Below the pieces are notes generated by a model, which saw only the letters and a program-made list of their open reading frames with translations, had not been told where the DNA came from and searched no databases. A stretch of 64,000 bases of DNA, from assembly GCA_014526335.1 (NCBI GenBank), contig JACTAT010000351.1, positions 107,728-171,727 of the forward strand, written 5' to 3'. This DNA is from Chrysaora quinquecirrha (taxonomy: Eukaryota > Cnidaria > Scyphozoa > Semaeostomeae > Pelagiidae). Numbering within the stretch: position 1 is the stretch's first letter; each line of letters opens with the position of its first letter. Made by a program: the position numbers and the translations under genes. This document shows, one piece after another, positions 11,783 through 24,300 of the stretch.

Positions 11783-12940
11783 ACACTGCATCAAGTCTCA
11801 GTATTTGTTTGGATCTATAGTGTCTCGTTTTCGTTGATTTTTACAATATTAAGGTCGCTCCATGATAATTTTATTTGTTTATTGCTATTTTTTCCCGGGA
11901 AAAAGATCTTTCTGGTTAACCACTTTTCTAATGTTTGGCTGCACACTGGCAGCCTCGATCACGGAGTTAATCAATCGAAACATTGTTGCGTTCTATCTGT
12001 TTGTTCTTAGTACGAATCAATATCCTTGAATATTGGAGTTCTACCACTACTCCTTCGCATCCAGTCTTTGCTTTTCGGCATAGAATATTGCAACAAGTAC
12101 GAGTTGATCTAGCGTTATAGTTACCAATTGGAAAGGCTAATGTTTGTCTTTCAATCTGTTTCTTGACAAATCTAGCACACTTTCAGATGTATATTTATTC
12201 TTAGGGCATATAGCAGTAATAATTATAAATGAAATCGAACCTTAACTCATCCATCGATCCAAGCGGATCATCAGTATTGAACATTGTGATATGCATATCT
12301 ATATTTCGGTAAATCGATTTCTCTTGCTTCTCTAATTTCTGTCTGATGAGAAAATATTATCTGAGGAAAATTCCAAATTCCCGCAGTTATATAGATGGTT
12401 CGTTGAATTTTGATTGTTACGTCATTTTGAATTCTTTTTAGGCTCTTTTGCTGATTGTGGCGTCATGTTGATTACCTAACTTCTTTTTATTGATTGTGAC
12501 GTCACGCTAAATGTTCGTGAATGCATGATTTTTCTTGCTTGTTATTCTTTTATTACTGACAGATTTTCTTATAATAGCGCCTTTAGTTTCTCTAAGCCTC
12601 GATATTCTTAAAAAATTTCAATTTTCTGGCCAGTTTGAAGCAGGGGGCTGGGACCCCTAATAAATCATTCGATCACAAATAAATCATAACAAAAGATCAT
12701 TTGTAATGTATGTTGGCATATTGCTTTTCTAGAACAAGCAGAAAATAATACATTTCATTTTAAGTAAATAGAATATCATAAATGACCTCATGTCTGTTAT
12801 ATTTACAATTCAATACGAAAGTGATAAAAACGAGTTACTATCATTTATAATTTACTCGGTGTTAAGATTTTGGAATGCCCTATTATAAACTTTTCACCAT
12901 CTATGGTATTTGATATACCCATTATATTTGTCTTAACTCT
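11783..12940 (-). promoter_or_regulatory. Array spacer with CRE cluster (between copies 3 and 4)
   Basis: Same spacer as 4385-5545. TTACGTCAT begins at 12417 and TGACGTCA is at 12497-12504. No gene. Confidence 0.5.
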
Positions 12941-14250
12941 GTAATTCATAGGAGAGTTCCCCTGGCTTCTTTATTCTCACTGTTCTCATTATTTGTATTT
13001 CGCTCCATTTCCCCTCTTTTACCGGGGGCACTTTCAGTTTTATGTATCTTTGAATGAAGCAACTATTGTGAAGCTTTTCTTCACGGTTCTTATTCTTCTC
13101 GTCTCACTTGCTTCCCGTCTTTGGCACATAACAGGCCGTGTGATCTTGGCATTCCCGTCTCCTTTTATTCGGCCTTGACTTAAATGTTGGTAAATTGCTT
13201 TTGTCGTCAATCTGTACGGTGCAAGCTGCAGATTTTCTCTTCTTGTTGCCTGTGAACTCGTAGTTATCACTTGGCTTTACAGAGGCTTTTGCCTTATCAG
13301 AAGTACAGCCTTAAAGTTGTGTACAACAATCCAGGCTCAGTTCCGTATGATTATCGGTCTTGAGCTCTGACAGTTGAGCAACGATTCTCTTGTCACTGTT
13401 TTCTGGATTGAAGCTAGATACACAAGCTTCTGTAACGTGACTGCTACCAACTGCGAGTTTAATATCCACTGCAGCTTCAGACTGATTGACGACTTTGCCT
13501 ATATCCATAGGCACTTGCGTTTCAAGCTGACGGGAAATGCTTGTATTGTGTAGCCAAACATGTTGAGCTTGATTATATCCAAAGCCATTATAACTTTGGA
13601 TCTCGCAGCTTATATCCATCATAGAATCTTCAACGCAGACTTCACTTGTGGATAGCATCTCATTGTCAAAGGATCCAAATGCAAAGTTCCGTGGAACAGT
13701 TTGAAAATGATACTGCATACAGTTTCCAACATTAAAGCCATACGCCTGAGACCCTATTCTTTCAAAAGTAACACATATCTCCATCTCTTCTGCAAAACTC
13801 TCATTCATATCATAACATAACCTCGTACTGAATTCAAGGTGGAAGGAGTCGACCTTCATAATGCTGACGCAGGAATCATCAAGGTTCATCTTATTCAGAA
13901 ATTCGCGGTTCGAGTCTTCAGAAGAAGGTGGCAAACATCCTTTGTCGGTTTTTATTCCTAAGAAAAAAATCATATAGGTTGAGTTACTTTCTATGCCGCA
14001 TGAAAGGAAAAAAATCATTAACAAGGCTTTGTCAAAACTACACCCAAGAAGTTCAGAACAACATAATTTTCACGAGTGGTAGATTTGACTCCTTAGGCAA
14101 GTCTGATACAGATAGGTCCCCCATGAACTATCAAGCTATCAAACACTCTGAGCATTAGGCCATCCAGTGCATTTTTCATGTAGATGATGGTTGCTATTTT
14201 ATAAGGATGTTGATGCTGTTTGCGAAAAATGGGACTTTGTAATGAGCCTA

Positions 14251-14486
14251 TACAATCTTGGACAAAATATTTGGAACAAGGCATTTTCTCCAAGGAATAT
14301 GGCCTATTCCATTGATTTTCTACTTTATATAACTCCAATTCTCCCCCCTTTCACCCCCAAAACAATGTTGGTAGTAGAGCAAGATAACTTTTGCACGAAA
14401 CAACATTGTAACGGGGGAGAAGGGGGAATCAATAGATAATAGCAAAACTATTTAGGCCGTTCCAATATATTTTGTCCAAGATTGTA
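14251..14486. mobile_element. MITE with 27-28 bp terminal inverted repeats, TA target
   Basis: Begins TACAATCTTGGACAAAATAT and ends with the inverted complement. The arms match over 27-28 bases with one indel. The equivalent place in other array copies reads GAGTCTAGGTCTATC without insertion, so the empty site is known and the target is TA, as for Tc1/mariner-type elements. No ORF. The interior has opposed C-rich (CTCCCCCC) and G-rich (GGGGGAGAAGGGGG) tracts that could extend the hairpin. Confidence 0.8.
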
Positions 14487-14814
14487 GGTCTATCAGAACC
14501 GTTTTGTGAGTTTATTTTAATCAAAAGAACTGTCAACTCCGATATTTTAGATTATGCTTGTGATAATGTTCATTTGAAAGGAGTAGCTGACGTATCAAAT
14601 AGTGCCATTCGGTGAAACAGAATTGTTGACTGCACTGTGGTGGCTTTAGTTTTGCATGTCTGAAAATATTGGGGTTTCGTTTGATGAGTACATCTACTTA
14701 CTCTTATCAGTGGACATGATAGAAATATGCAGTTCATCATCAGAATCATCTGTAAGGTCTGGAAACCAGCAGGAATCTTCTGATTTGCTTGGAGTTCTCC
14801 TGGAAGGAAATTGA

Positions 14815-15150
14815 GGACTATTATGATTATTATTTTCATCATCATTATCTTTTTAATTATCAATATCATTTTTATCGTCATCATCATTATCATCATCATA
14901 ATCATTATCATAATTATTATCATCATCATGTCTTCATCATATTCATCATAAGCATTATCATCATTATTATCACCCAATCATTATCATCATCTCAATCATC
15001 ATCTTGATCATCTTCTTGTCATCATCATAATCATGAGCAAAATCTTCATTATCGTAATCACCATCATCACCACCGCCATACTAACCATAATCACCCTTGT
15101 AATCATCATAAACATTATCATCATCATGATAATAAACAACATCTTTATTA
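14815..15150. repeat. ATC/ATT microsatellite in intron 2 (copy 4)
   Basis: Same triplet-rich tract as at 3430-3770 and 7180-7510, different in length and register. Frames over it are artefacts. Confidence 0.85.
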
Positions 15151-15776
15151 TAATCATCGCAAAAATTAAATTAAATAGGGTACATCAGAATTGCTGATAT
15201 TACCTCTTTTCGGTTACATTGCATTCCGGACTCTCTTCATTTGAGTCTAAATCTGATTCAAAATCAGGTTCAGAGTCACTGAAATCCTCGTAAAGTTGAT
15301 CATTTGCAACATGGTTTGCCGCTGCGATGTTTCCAGATGGTTGTTCAATGCTTGGATCGGGCTGATTTGCATAGCTCAAAGGAGCAGATGCTTCACTTTC
15401 TTTATCAGATTCATGTTCGATATCATTTAGGATATCTTCTGATGAATCGGAGTCGTCTGACTCTACTTCTAGTTGAGTTAGGATATCGCTGTAAGAAGAA
15501 AATTATACATACTATTATAATTCATATATTCGTTACTCGTATTGCATTGCCATACGCCTTGCACTAATTTTAAGATGCTGTGGCCTATCAAGCATGGTTG
15601 TGGTCTCAGTATTCAGTAGATCAGCGATATTGGGGAGCCCCAGCCACGGTAGCATCACAGCCAGGGTCAAGGTATCGCTAGTTCTATGTACTTTTTGGAT
15701 CCTAGAGGCTGGCAATATGTACACCTTTTCACCTTCACCCTTCACTAATGAGTTTGCTAAGAAACAACAACTGTGA

Positions 15777-16656
15777 GCTCAAATTTATTAATACTGCATC
15801 AAGTTTCAGTACTTTGTTCGGAAATATAGTGTGTCGTTTTCGTTGATTTTTACAATATCAAGGACACTGCATGATCATTTTATTTGTTTATTGCTATTTC
15901 TTCCCGGGAAAAAGATCTTTCTGGTTAACCACTTTTCGAATGTTTCGCTGCCCATTGGCAGCCTCGATCATGGAGTTAATCAATAGAAACATTGTCGCAT
16001 TATATCTCTTTGTTTTTAGTAGGAATCAATCTCTGGGAATATTCGAGTTCTACCACTCCTCCTTAGCATCCAGTCTTTGATTCTCGGCATTGTGTATTGC
16101 AACAAGTACGAGTTGATCTAGCGTTATAGTTACCAATAGGAAAGGCTAATGTTTGTCCTTCAATCTGTTTCTTGACAAATCTAGCAGACTTTCAGATGTA
16201 TATTTATTCTTAGGGCATATAACAGTAACAATTATAAATGAAATCGAACCTTAACTCAGACATCCATCCAAGATGATCATCGGTATTGCACTCTGTGATA
16301 CACATTTCTATATTTTAGTAAATCGATTTCTCTTGCTTCTCTAATTTCTCCCTTTGATAAAAAAATATCATCTGAGAAAAATTCAAAATTCCCGCAGTTA
16401 TATAGATAATACGTTGAATTTTGATTGTTACGTCATTTTGATTTCTTTTTAGGCTCTTTTGCTGATTGTGGCGCCAGGTTGATTACCTAACTTCGTTTTA
16501 TTAATTGTGACGTCACGCTAAATGTTCGTGAATGTATGATTTTTTCTTGCTTTTTCTTCTTCTTTTACTGACACATTTTCTTATAAGAGCATATTTACTT
16601 TTGCTAAGCCTCGATATTCTTAAAAAATTTCAATTTTCAGGCCCGTCGAAAGCGGG
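15777..16656 (-). promoter_or_regulatory. Array spacer with CRE cluster, left flank of the KDZ-like element
   Basis: Homologous to the other spacers. TTACGTCAT begins at about 16429, the middle site has changed to GGCGCCAGG, and TGACGTCA is at 16508-16515. Homology with 1052-1517 ends at AAGCGGG (16656), where the terminal inverted repeat of the DNA transposon begins. Confidence 0.5.
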
Positions 16657-16770
16657 AGGTATAATACAGGTGAAAATCTCGTGTTGGACCATGCCCTTTT
16701 TACATTAGAAATCCTATTAGTGGACCAAAGTATTGTTTTCTGCTGTTGCGTTCAGGAAAATGCGAAGGAG
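16657..16770 (+). repeat. Left terminal inverted repeat of the KDZ-like element
   Basis: 114 bases. The inverted complement is at 26459-26572, with a single mismatch (C against T at position 93). Confidence 0.92.
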
Positions 16771-16842
16771 CGTCAATGATGTGGTGTGGAGTATCTTTAA
16801 TGGCGGATGTTGTTTGCTAGCTTCGGGGTTTCTTGAAATATC

Positions 16843-19800
16843 ATGAATCGGAAAAAGGAAAAGAATATCGAATTCTACGAAGTAGGCGAAGGACGACTCA
16901 AATCCAAAAAGAAATTAACCTCAATTAAGAAGCCCAGCAATTCCAAATCATCCTTTAAAGTTGCAGGTGCACCGAAAATGAAGTTTCACTTTGATCAAGG
17001 GCATCATCCGTCAGCTGCAGCCGAAAATGTTATTCAATTTGTTGGCGAATCCGCGAATTCACGTTCAGTCAATCCATCTTGGCCAAGAGTTTCTGCTAAA
17101 CCAAGGCAGCTTGATGGAAGCCCTGGAAATTGGCCTAGTTCTGCTTGTTCTACTGGTATCGGTAGTAGGCCTATTGCTTCTTCTGCTACTCAGTCTCACT
17201 CTCAGGTCAGGGAGACTAGTGTGCAATCTTTTTCAAATCAGCAAATGGAAGATCAACATTTCAGTGATGGCAGTGATAATGATCAAGAGGAATGCTGGTT
17301 TGAAATGGTAAGGGCACTGCTTGCAGTGCAGTTTCCTATTCGATCTCCTGGCCCAGCCCAGGCCCATCTTTTGCACACTCTGTTCTGTTTAACACAACAT
17401 CAGACTACAAAATCATTCCTCTTTTCCAAATCTAAACTTAAACTTGCGCCACGAATTTATTATGTGACGTACGTTTAATGTGACAATAATAATGGCTGCT
17501 ATTTGCTGTCTAACAATTTTTGTTTTCCCACCCTGATGCAGCTTAACCCTTTATGACAGGTCACCCTATATTTTTGCGCTTTTGCACTTTTTTCTGGGGC
17601 CCTGAATTGCAGATAAGGTAGTTTTCCTAAGAAACCTGAAAATTAGCAAGATATTATAAGTGGGACCCTAATATCATTGAGACCAGTCCTTTAAAAGAGA
17701 TGGCTTTATTGAGGTCTGGTGTCTTTGGTTTAGTAGCTTTTTTCCTAGTTTATATTTGATAAAAATATTCCCAGAAAAAGAAATTCTATGTTTTATTTGG
17801 ACATTGATATTCAAATGCTGAAATTTGGTTGTTGACCCTATAGAGCCAATTTGTGTCTTCAATACATTATGTAGTATAATTGCACTTTAGATAACATCTG
17901 GAGAGAATGAGTCACTGGATGAGCAGGCTATCAGGCTATACTCTGTTGAGCTGCGGAGACTAGGGGCGATTGTACCTATAAATAAAAATCACAGTGAGCT
18001 GATTGTACCTGGATTTCTGAAAGAATCAAGCAGATTATCAGTATGTCACCTTTATTCAATCTTTATAACATGTTGTCTCCAAGGGGCCCCCAGATGGGCA
18101 CTAGGTATCAATCATGCAATAACACCAAGGGGCGATTGTACCTATAAATAAAAATCACAGTGAGCTGATTGTACCTGGATTTCTGAAAGAATCAAGCAGA
18201 TTATCAGTATGTCACCTTTATTCAATCTTTATAACATGTTGTCTCCAAGGGGCCCCCAGATGGGCACTAGGTATCAATCATGCAATAACACCAATTTTCA
18301 GCTCTTTTCATGCCATAACGGCAACGCCCAAAAATTTAAAGCCAAAATGTTTCATATGGGACACAAACAGTTCATGAAGAAATTGAGTTCATGTATTCAG
18401 CACACAAAATAAACATTTTTATCCTGATAATGCCTTTAAAATGGCTTTTCAGGCTGAAGACAGAAATCTCTAACACATTTTCATGCACAAAAATTCTGCC
18501 TTTTCGCGAAATAAAGTTAGAAAAAATGCTCCATAATGCATCACATCAAACATCAAACTTAAAGGGGGGCCTCCTGGAAGCCATGTTCATATTTAGATGT
18601 GTTTGGTTTTTTCCCATTTTGAGTCCCTGCAACCGAATCATTTCAAATTTTTCTTTGCATTCAAAATTAATATCTAATTCAATGTCTGAAGATTGTATGT
18701 TTTGATTACTGAAACTGTTGATAATGAAGGCATCTTCTTTTGAAGACTTTTCAAGAGTTGAATGAATGTCATTTAATTTACTAGACTTCAGAATATTTCA
18801 TTGTTCGACGAAAAGCAGTGAAAATGTTTCTCTCTGGAGACACACTTGATTTCTCGTGGCTGTATTATTGCAGCTGTAGTCCAGGGCAAATGGAGTTTAT
18901 CAAAAACTTACCTGAAGAGCTTCTAAGTACTATAGATGGTAAGAGCTTTTCATAATGTCATATATGTCTAATGTATAATAAAATTAACTTCTGTTTCAAA
19001 AGTCTAAATCAAACCAAGGTATATAACCTGCTTCTCTTTTATTTGCACATTTGCCAAACTTTTAACAAATATATGACATGATATTTACTATGTGAACTTA
19101 GAGCTTGAAAATATTCACAAGACTTGCCAACATTGCAAGGTTGTTGCAAAGATTATGGAGGAATTTGATGAAAACACGAGATTTGTCCTTCTTCCGCATG
19201 CGTTCTATTTTCAATCTTCTATGACCACTTTCTTTACTCTCCCCTGCTTTTGTAAAGAGTAGAGGTATACCCTATTCAATGACTGGAAATAATTGTACTT
19301 TCTTTCCGCTTAAAACCCAGCTTTACTAGTCTTCTCTACTGTATGCATTGCAAGACACAGAGTAGAGATTGGGACAAGTTTCATGTAATGACATATTCTA
19401 TCTTTGTACAGATCTTTCAGAAATTTGGACTCTTGACGATTCATTGGTATTGTACATCATCTTTTTTAATTTCTCCATATGATCCTTGTGATTTTGTGAC
19501 AGCAACACCATTTGAAATGGCACTGCTAAATTGTAGTTCTATACAATGATACTTCCCTACCATTGTTGTTTGAACTATAATGCTACAGTACTGCTATCGC
19601 ATGGTCTAACATTGCATTGGGAGATCGAGAGTGATCTGCGATGCTTTAGAGGCTGTCTAGATAGAGCTTCTTGATAGCTATTTCCACCAGAGAGCCCTTG
19701 ATGCATTTCCTTTTGAGGGGTCTGCAATTTTGCTTGAGGAGTATGGAGGAAGTCCAAACTGAAAGCCTGCGATAGACAACTGAGGTGTCTGCAATTTCCC

Positions 19801-21325
19801 ATGATAGCAAGCATCACGGTATGAAGCATTGATACTTTGTTCAGATCAATGTTAGACCGCGCCATAACAGTACAGTAATCTTGCCTGGTTTGTACATTTG
19901 AAATATCTAATCTCAATTATGTACATTGAAAGCTAATCACTATTGTTTCAGGATGGAAAGAGTATTATCGCCATTCCTCATGATGACTCAAAAGTAATTG
20001 TTTGTGCTGATATGGGTATAGGTTTCGTCGGGATAGATATGGGAAAATTGAAATGTTTGAGTTGTAAATACGAGGCAACAAACTGTGGCCATATTGTTCA
20101 TCTGAGAAATGCAGTTCAATCAGAGTCTGCTGATATTCCAAATGTTGCCTATGATTTATTTATGTCTAATAGTGAATCTAGGCAGACAAGGTCATTTTGT
20201 CTCAAGAACCCAATATCTTCCTGTCCGATACCTTACAAACTACCCATTGATGTTGCCAGAAAAATTTCAGTTGGCTATTCTCAGTTTCTTAAGAATAGGG
20301 AAGGTACCTTTGTTCTGAGTTCTGAGGAGGAGAAATGTGGCAAATGTGGCTCATCGCTTTCATTGAGTAATGACGTATGCTCTGGGCCTCTGCTGACTAT
20401 GCTTAATCAGTTGGATTGTAAGGGTAAGAATTGCGTAAGAGCTTGAAGCCATTTTTTTTTTCGTTCTCTCTCCCTTGTTTTTTCAATTTATTTAAAGCTT
20501 GCTGCCAAAATGTCCTCCATTTTCCAATAACGATGTTTGCTTGGTTAGTTTTCAGTAAGGAATGTTCAAAGTGTGGTGAAATGTATCCATATGATGGTGG
20601 CAAGGACGGAATATTAAACATGGGAACATTTTTGATAGGATATGATGTGTTGAGAGATTATATGTACCACTTTGTATTCGGAAGCAGGTAAGTGCCTTTT
20701 GGTAGCACAGGTAAACATAATCTTCTTGTCAATTTGGATTTTGCATTGCTAATAAAGTGTTTCTTGTATCCTTTTCCTATATTGTTATCCGGAATACCTA
20801 TACTTTTAATGCAATGTATTTTAGAATTGTTTATGTTCGGGTATATGTCAGAAATCTCATGTGCTTTTCTGTTGTTATCTTATAGCTCGACACTTATTAG
20901 CTACTATAACTCTTGGAAACGTCAACAGCTTGACTATGGTAACGAGAACTTTAGCAAGGTCTGTAGCTATCAAGATTGGAGAGCTAGCTGGTATGCTTTT
21001 CTTGAGCTATTAGATATAGACTACGAGTCTGCATCTTCTTGTCCTGAATGTGGTGTGTGTCCAGGCATTGTTGTTTGCGATGGAACTAGCCTTGGATTCA
21101 GAAAACAACTGCTATCAGAGTTGGCCGAAACTGAAGAACAAGATCAGGTTATCCCGCGGAAATCGTAAGTTCGCTAATATTTTGCTACTTGTGACTTGTG
21201 ACCCTTTCGATTTTGATTTTAGCGTTGAAAAACCAGTACAGAACAATTTAAATCGGTGGAAGAGTTTCAAGACAATTCCTTATAATTTGTTTTCTAAAAA
21301 AGACAGAAATCAAACCATTGAATAA
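16843..21325 (+). CDS. KDZ-transposon-associated Cys-cluster protein (HMGXB3-like), N-terminal half of a transposase
   Basis: Exons I can support: 16843-17307, 17891-18040, 18785-18938, 19102 to an uncertain donor (perhaps with another small exon near 19412), 19952-20434, 20560-20687, 20886-21164, 21223-21325 (TAA). Phases agree at every resolved junction. Exon 1 is basic and Ser-rich. Later exons hold Cys pairs: C-Q-H-C, L-K-C-L-S-C with C-G-H-I-V-H, C-G-K-C-G, C-S-K-C-G-E-M-Y-P-Y-D-G-G and C-P-E-C-G-V-C-P. The stretch I-V-V-C-D-G-T-S-L-G-F-R-K looks like the first catalytic Asp region of the KDZ RNase-H fold. The frame ends about 50 residues later and I see no second Asp (D-N-A-C-type) or Glu block anywhere in the element. 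It is therefore either a truncated transposase or an accessory protein. Confidence 0.6.
17962..18293 (+). repeat. Perfect 166 bp tandem duplication across an exon-intron border
   Basis: Copies 17962-18127 and 18128-18293 are identical base for base. Each contains the last 79 bases of exon 2 of the plus-strand gene, its GTATGT donor and part of the following intron, so a second, unspliceable or alternative exon end is present. Confidence 0.95.
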
Positions 21326-21346
21326 ATTCCCATAATTAGCTGAATG

Positions 21347-21390
21347 CTAGCTCAATCTCAATCACTGAGATATCACTGAGATTGAGTTAG
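21347..21390. terminator. Inverted repeat between the convergent genes
   Basis: Arms 21347-21360 (CTAGCTCAATCTCA) and 21377-21390 (TGAGATTGAGTTAG) pair over 14 bases with one mismatch around a 16-base loop. It lies in the 68 bases between the stop codons of the plus gene (21325) and the minus gene (21394), followed by a T-run on the plus strand. A shared 3'-end or termination element is a guess. Confidence 0.45.
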
Positions 21391-21393
21391 TTT

Positions 21394-24300
21394 TTACCTA
21401 ATTTTAAATCTAATTTGTCTGCTTATTTGAATTATCTTCAATGTAGAAGCATTAGTGCATTTTCCGACACAAGCAGAATGGTAAGTGTACATGCAATTTC
21501 TACACTTAATAATAGGGCCCTCTGCTACAGGTACTAAGCACCTTACACCGGCATCACATCTTGCACGTGAATCTAGAGGGCACTCATTTTCAAGCTTTAC
21601 TAAAGCCAAGACATTGTAGGGTTGGCTCTCGTCAATAGAAATAAAATTCAAGACCTTCTCTGATTGAGAAGAAAAAATTGAGATTTTGCTGTCGCCGTTT
21701 GAGAAGTAAACATTGAATGTGATAGCCAGAAGTCTTGAAAGACTCGCTAGCTCTAGAACAAAACGTGCTCTTGAGTGATTACCAGCTGAAAGACAAATTA
21801 CAGATATATCATAAACAGTGCAGTCAACATGCAAAGAATAGAATACTACAAACCCATTAGAAACAACAGCTTCATGGTTATAAGTCGTATACCATATAGT
21901 TGTTTAGTTTCACATCTTAGAATGAAATATTAACAGAAGTCACATATCTTTGGATGATAGCTTGAATAAAATCATTTTGGTTCCACTAAATGGATACCGT
22001 ATTTTAGTGATTCGAATCTTGTGAATGGTAGTGTATATAAAGTAAACCAACCTCCTTAATGAATGTCCATCAGAACATTGAATACCTCCTCTCTGAAAAT
22101 ATCCACTCAAGAAACATTAGGTGCATTTATCATTGCAACAAGATAAGGAAGAGAGCGATGAAATCAATGTACACAAAAGAAAAAGTTCTTTAGCAGGTCA
22201 TTTCTAGAAAGTTTCAAAAGATTATTCAACACAAGGCATTATTATATGGGGTTCAAGTACAGCTGTTCGGACCGGCAACGGCGCAATCTGATTGGCTCTT
22301 CACTGGTCTGTACAAGCTGTATTGACCAGCTTTGATATGACCACGTGATATAGCCACGTAATTTCTCATTGATGAAGTGAGATAATATGAGGTAGACTTA
22401 TATGTCATGCTTCAGTCCGAATATTTTCCAGCATTGACCTTGCAATCCTTCAATAACTGCATAGTATTTTGCAAAAGATTTCGGAGTTCTTTTTGAATAA
22501 TACAATATATAAATGGTTAGGTAGAAATCCCGAGATCTTGTTAAAGGTATGTCGCTCTTTCACAGAATACCAGTGGCTGATTGCTCTACTCAACCTTACT
22601 GGAATGTAAAACTTATTTTGCACTTCACTAGCTGAGATGCAAAATTGAGATTGAAATGGGAATGAAGTACAGACAAAGCATACCTCAGATTCATACATTG
22701 ATGACTCTGTTATAGCTTCCAAGAGATCCTATCTTTAGCAGAGTCCAATATTTTCGTCTTGATATGCAACAAATGAAGCTGCTCTGAATAAGCTATCGGG
22801 ACCGTTTTTTAGATATACTGGCTCAAATCCCTCAAGGCAATTCGGAATGTGATGTCTTGACCTTGAAATAAGACGTAATATCAGTTTATCATAGGATAAA
22901 CAGATTCGATAAACATAAAAAAGAGAGCAACAACTTTAATTTTACTGGCTATACAATTACAAACTTTTTATCTTGCCATCAGATAAGAGCAAATAAGAAG
23001 CAGAAGGTATAAAATTAATGGTGGAGATACAAGTGCGCAGAAAGTTAACAGGCTTAGACTCTTTTGCGTTCAAGGAAGCTATTCACTCTGGAGTTCCTGT
23101 ACCATTGGCTATTTATAATTGTTCTGAGGCTTTATTCCATTGCGTTAATACATGGGTCAGAGATGCAATATGGTTGGTTGCAGTATATGCAGACAGCCAT
23201 TATTGTAGATATAGGAAAACTTGCACAGACAATTTAAACAACGTATGAGTTCTAAAAAAGCAATATTTTATACAGCTGTGCTTTACCATATTTGTATGTG
23301 CCTGGCAGTTATTGGACACTTAGAATGAGGCAGTGCAGTCTGAAGGGCATTGGAAACAAGAGGTAACAACAGGCTTGCCACTTTTTCAATGAGGTGCCAT
23401 TCCATGTGAGACATTACTGCCAAGATTGTTTTCATTTCATCACTTCCAATCACCTGTTATGCAAAAATTGAATAAAAGGCAAAAACATAAGAAACAGTTC
23501 AGCTGCCTCAGTTTTTAGCCAACTGATAATAAGAGGAAAAACATTTCATTCTAAAACACTGCAAAATTGCTAGCTTGAGTAAGTATAATTAAATACTTAC
23601 TGGTTTTATGAGATCACAGATGCCTTCTAGTTCTGACATTTGTTCTTCATTTTGATCTGTTCTGCTGTTTCATTCCTCACAAACTTCCATTTCCAATAAC
23701 TCTCCCACCTCTTCTTCAGTTTCGCAAACTTCAATATCCATTTCTTCAAAGCTTGCTAGTTGAGCACGACTGTCTATGACAGACTGTATTATTTAATTCA
23801 AATCAGCAAGTTTTGGACGATGTTGACTCCTATTATTTTTTGGGCTCACAAAATGCAAATTGCTTGGCCACCACAATGGTTTTCTTGAATCATCTCCCAA
23901 GCTTGGTTTAACAGTTTCTGACAAGAAATTATTTTTAATATTCAATAATAAGGTATTAATTGCTAATGCAATTGTAAGCAGTGGAAAATGATCAAATACA
24001 AGGGTGAGCAATTTATGCTCAACTGCAAAAATCATTCAAAGAGAGCCAATTTCAAAGTAACGTTATTAGGAAAAGTGCTGTCACAACTTTTTTATCTTTT
24101 GATAATTTTCATGTTCAAAATTTTCAATACCTAGATTAAAAAGATGCAAACAGCCTACTCAACTTTGTCCTTATTTAATTGTTTTAACCTTATTTAACCT
24201 CATTATTCATTATGACACTTAACCTTTAATTCTGATGGTTATTTTACTCTTAATATAATAACTTTTTTAGTTTGAAATGTTGCAAAGTGAAATAAAAAGT

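Larger units (their letters stand above)
12941..15776 (-). pseudogene. Tandem-array gene copy 4, damaged and carrying a MITE
   Basis: Exon 2 is 15488-15204, exon 3 is 14799-14702 with its GTAAGT donor intact, and exon 4 is 13957 to about 12941. Lesions seen against copy 1: a Gln codon of exon 4 is TAA (near 13312); the C-terminal frame has the same extra T as copy 2 plus a changed CTCACTTGC stretch; the start of exon 1 lost about 13 bases including the ATG; and an extra TATTCAGTAG lies near 15608. A 236 bp MITE sits in the intron between exons 3 and 4 (14251-14486). Protein function is unlikely. Confidence 0.65.

Noticed and set aside
12340..12365. CTGATGAG followed by A-rich sequence as a second hammerhead candidate
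   Set aside because: No stem II, no GAAA in the right place and no stem I partner; the same check failed for the other CTGATGA occurrences near 4035, 7801, 11423, 15439, 28107 and 61708.
23018..23248. 76-codon plus-strand frame inside the KDZ-like element
   Set aside because: No matching splice sites or family resemblance; it lies in an intron of the opposing gene, so I left it out as a gene.
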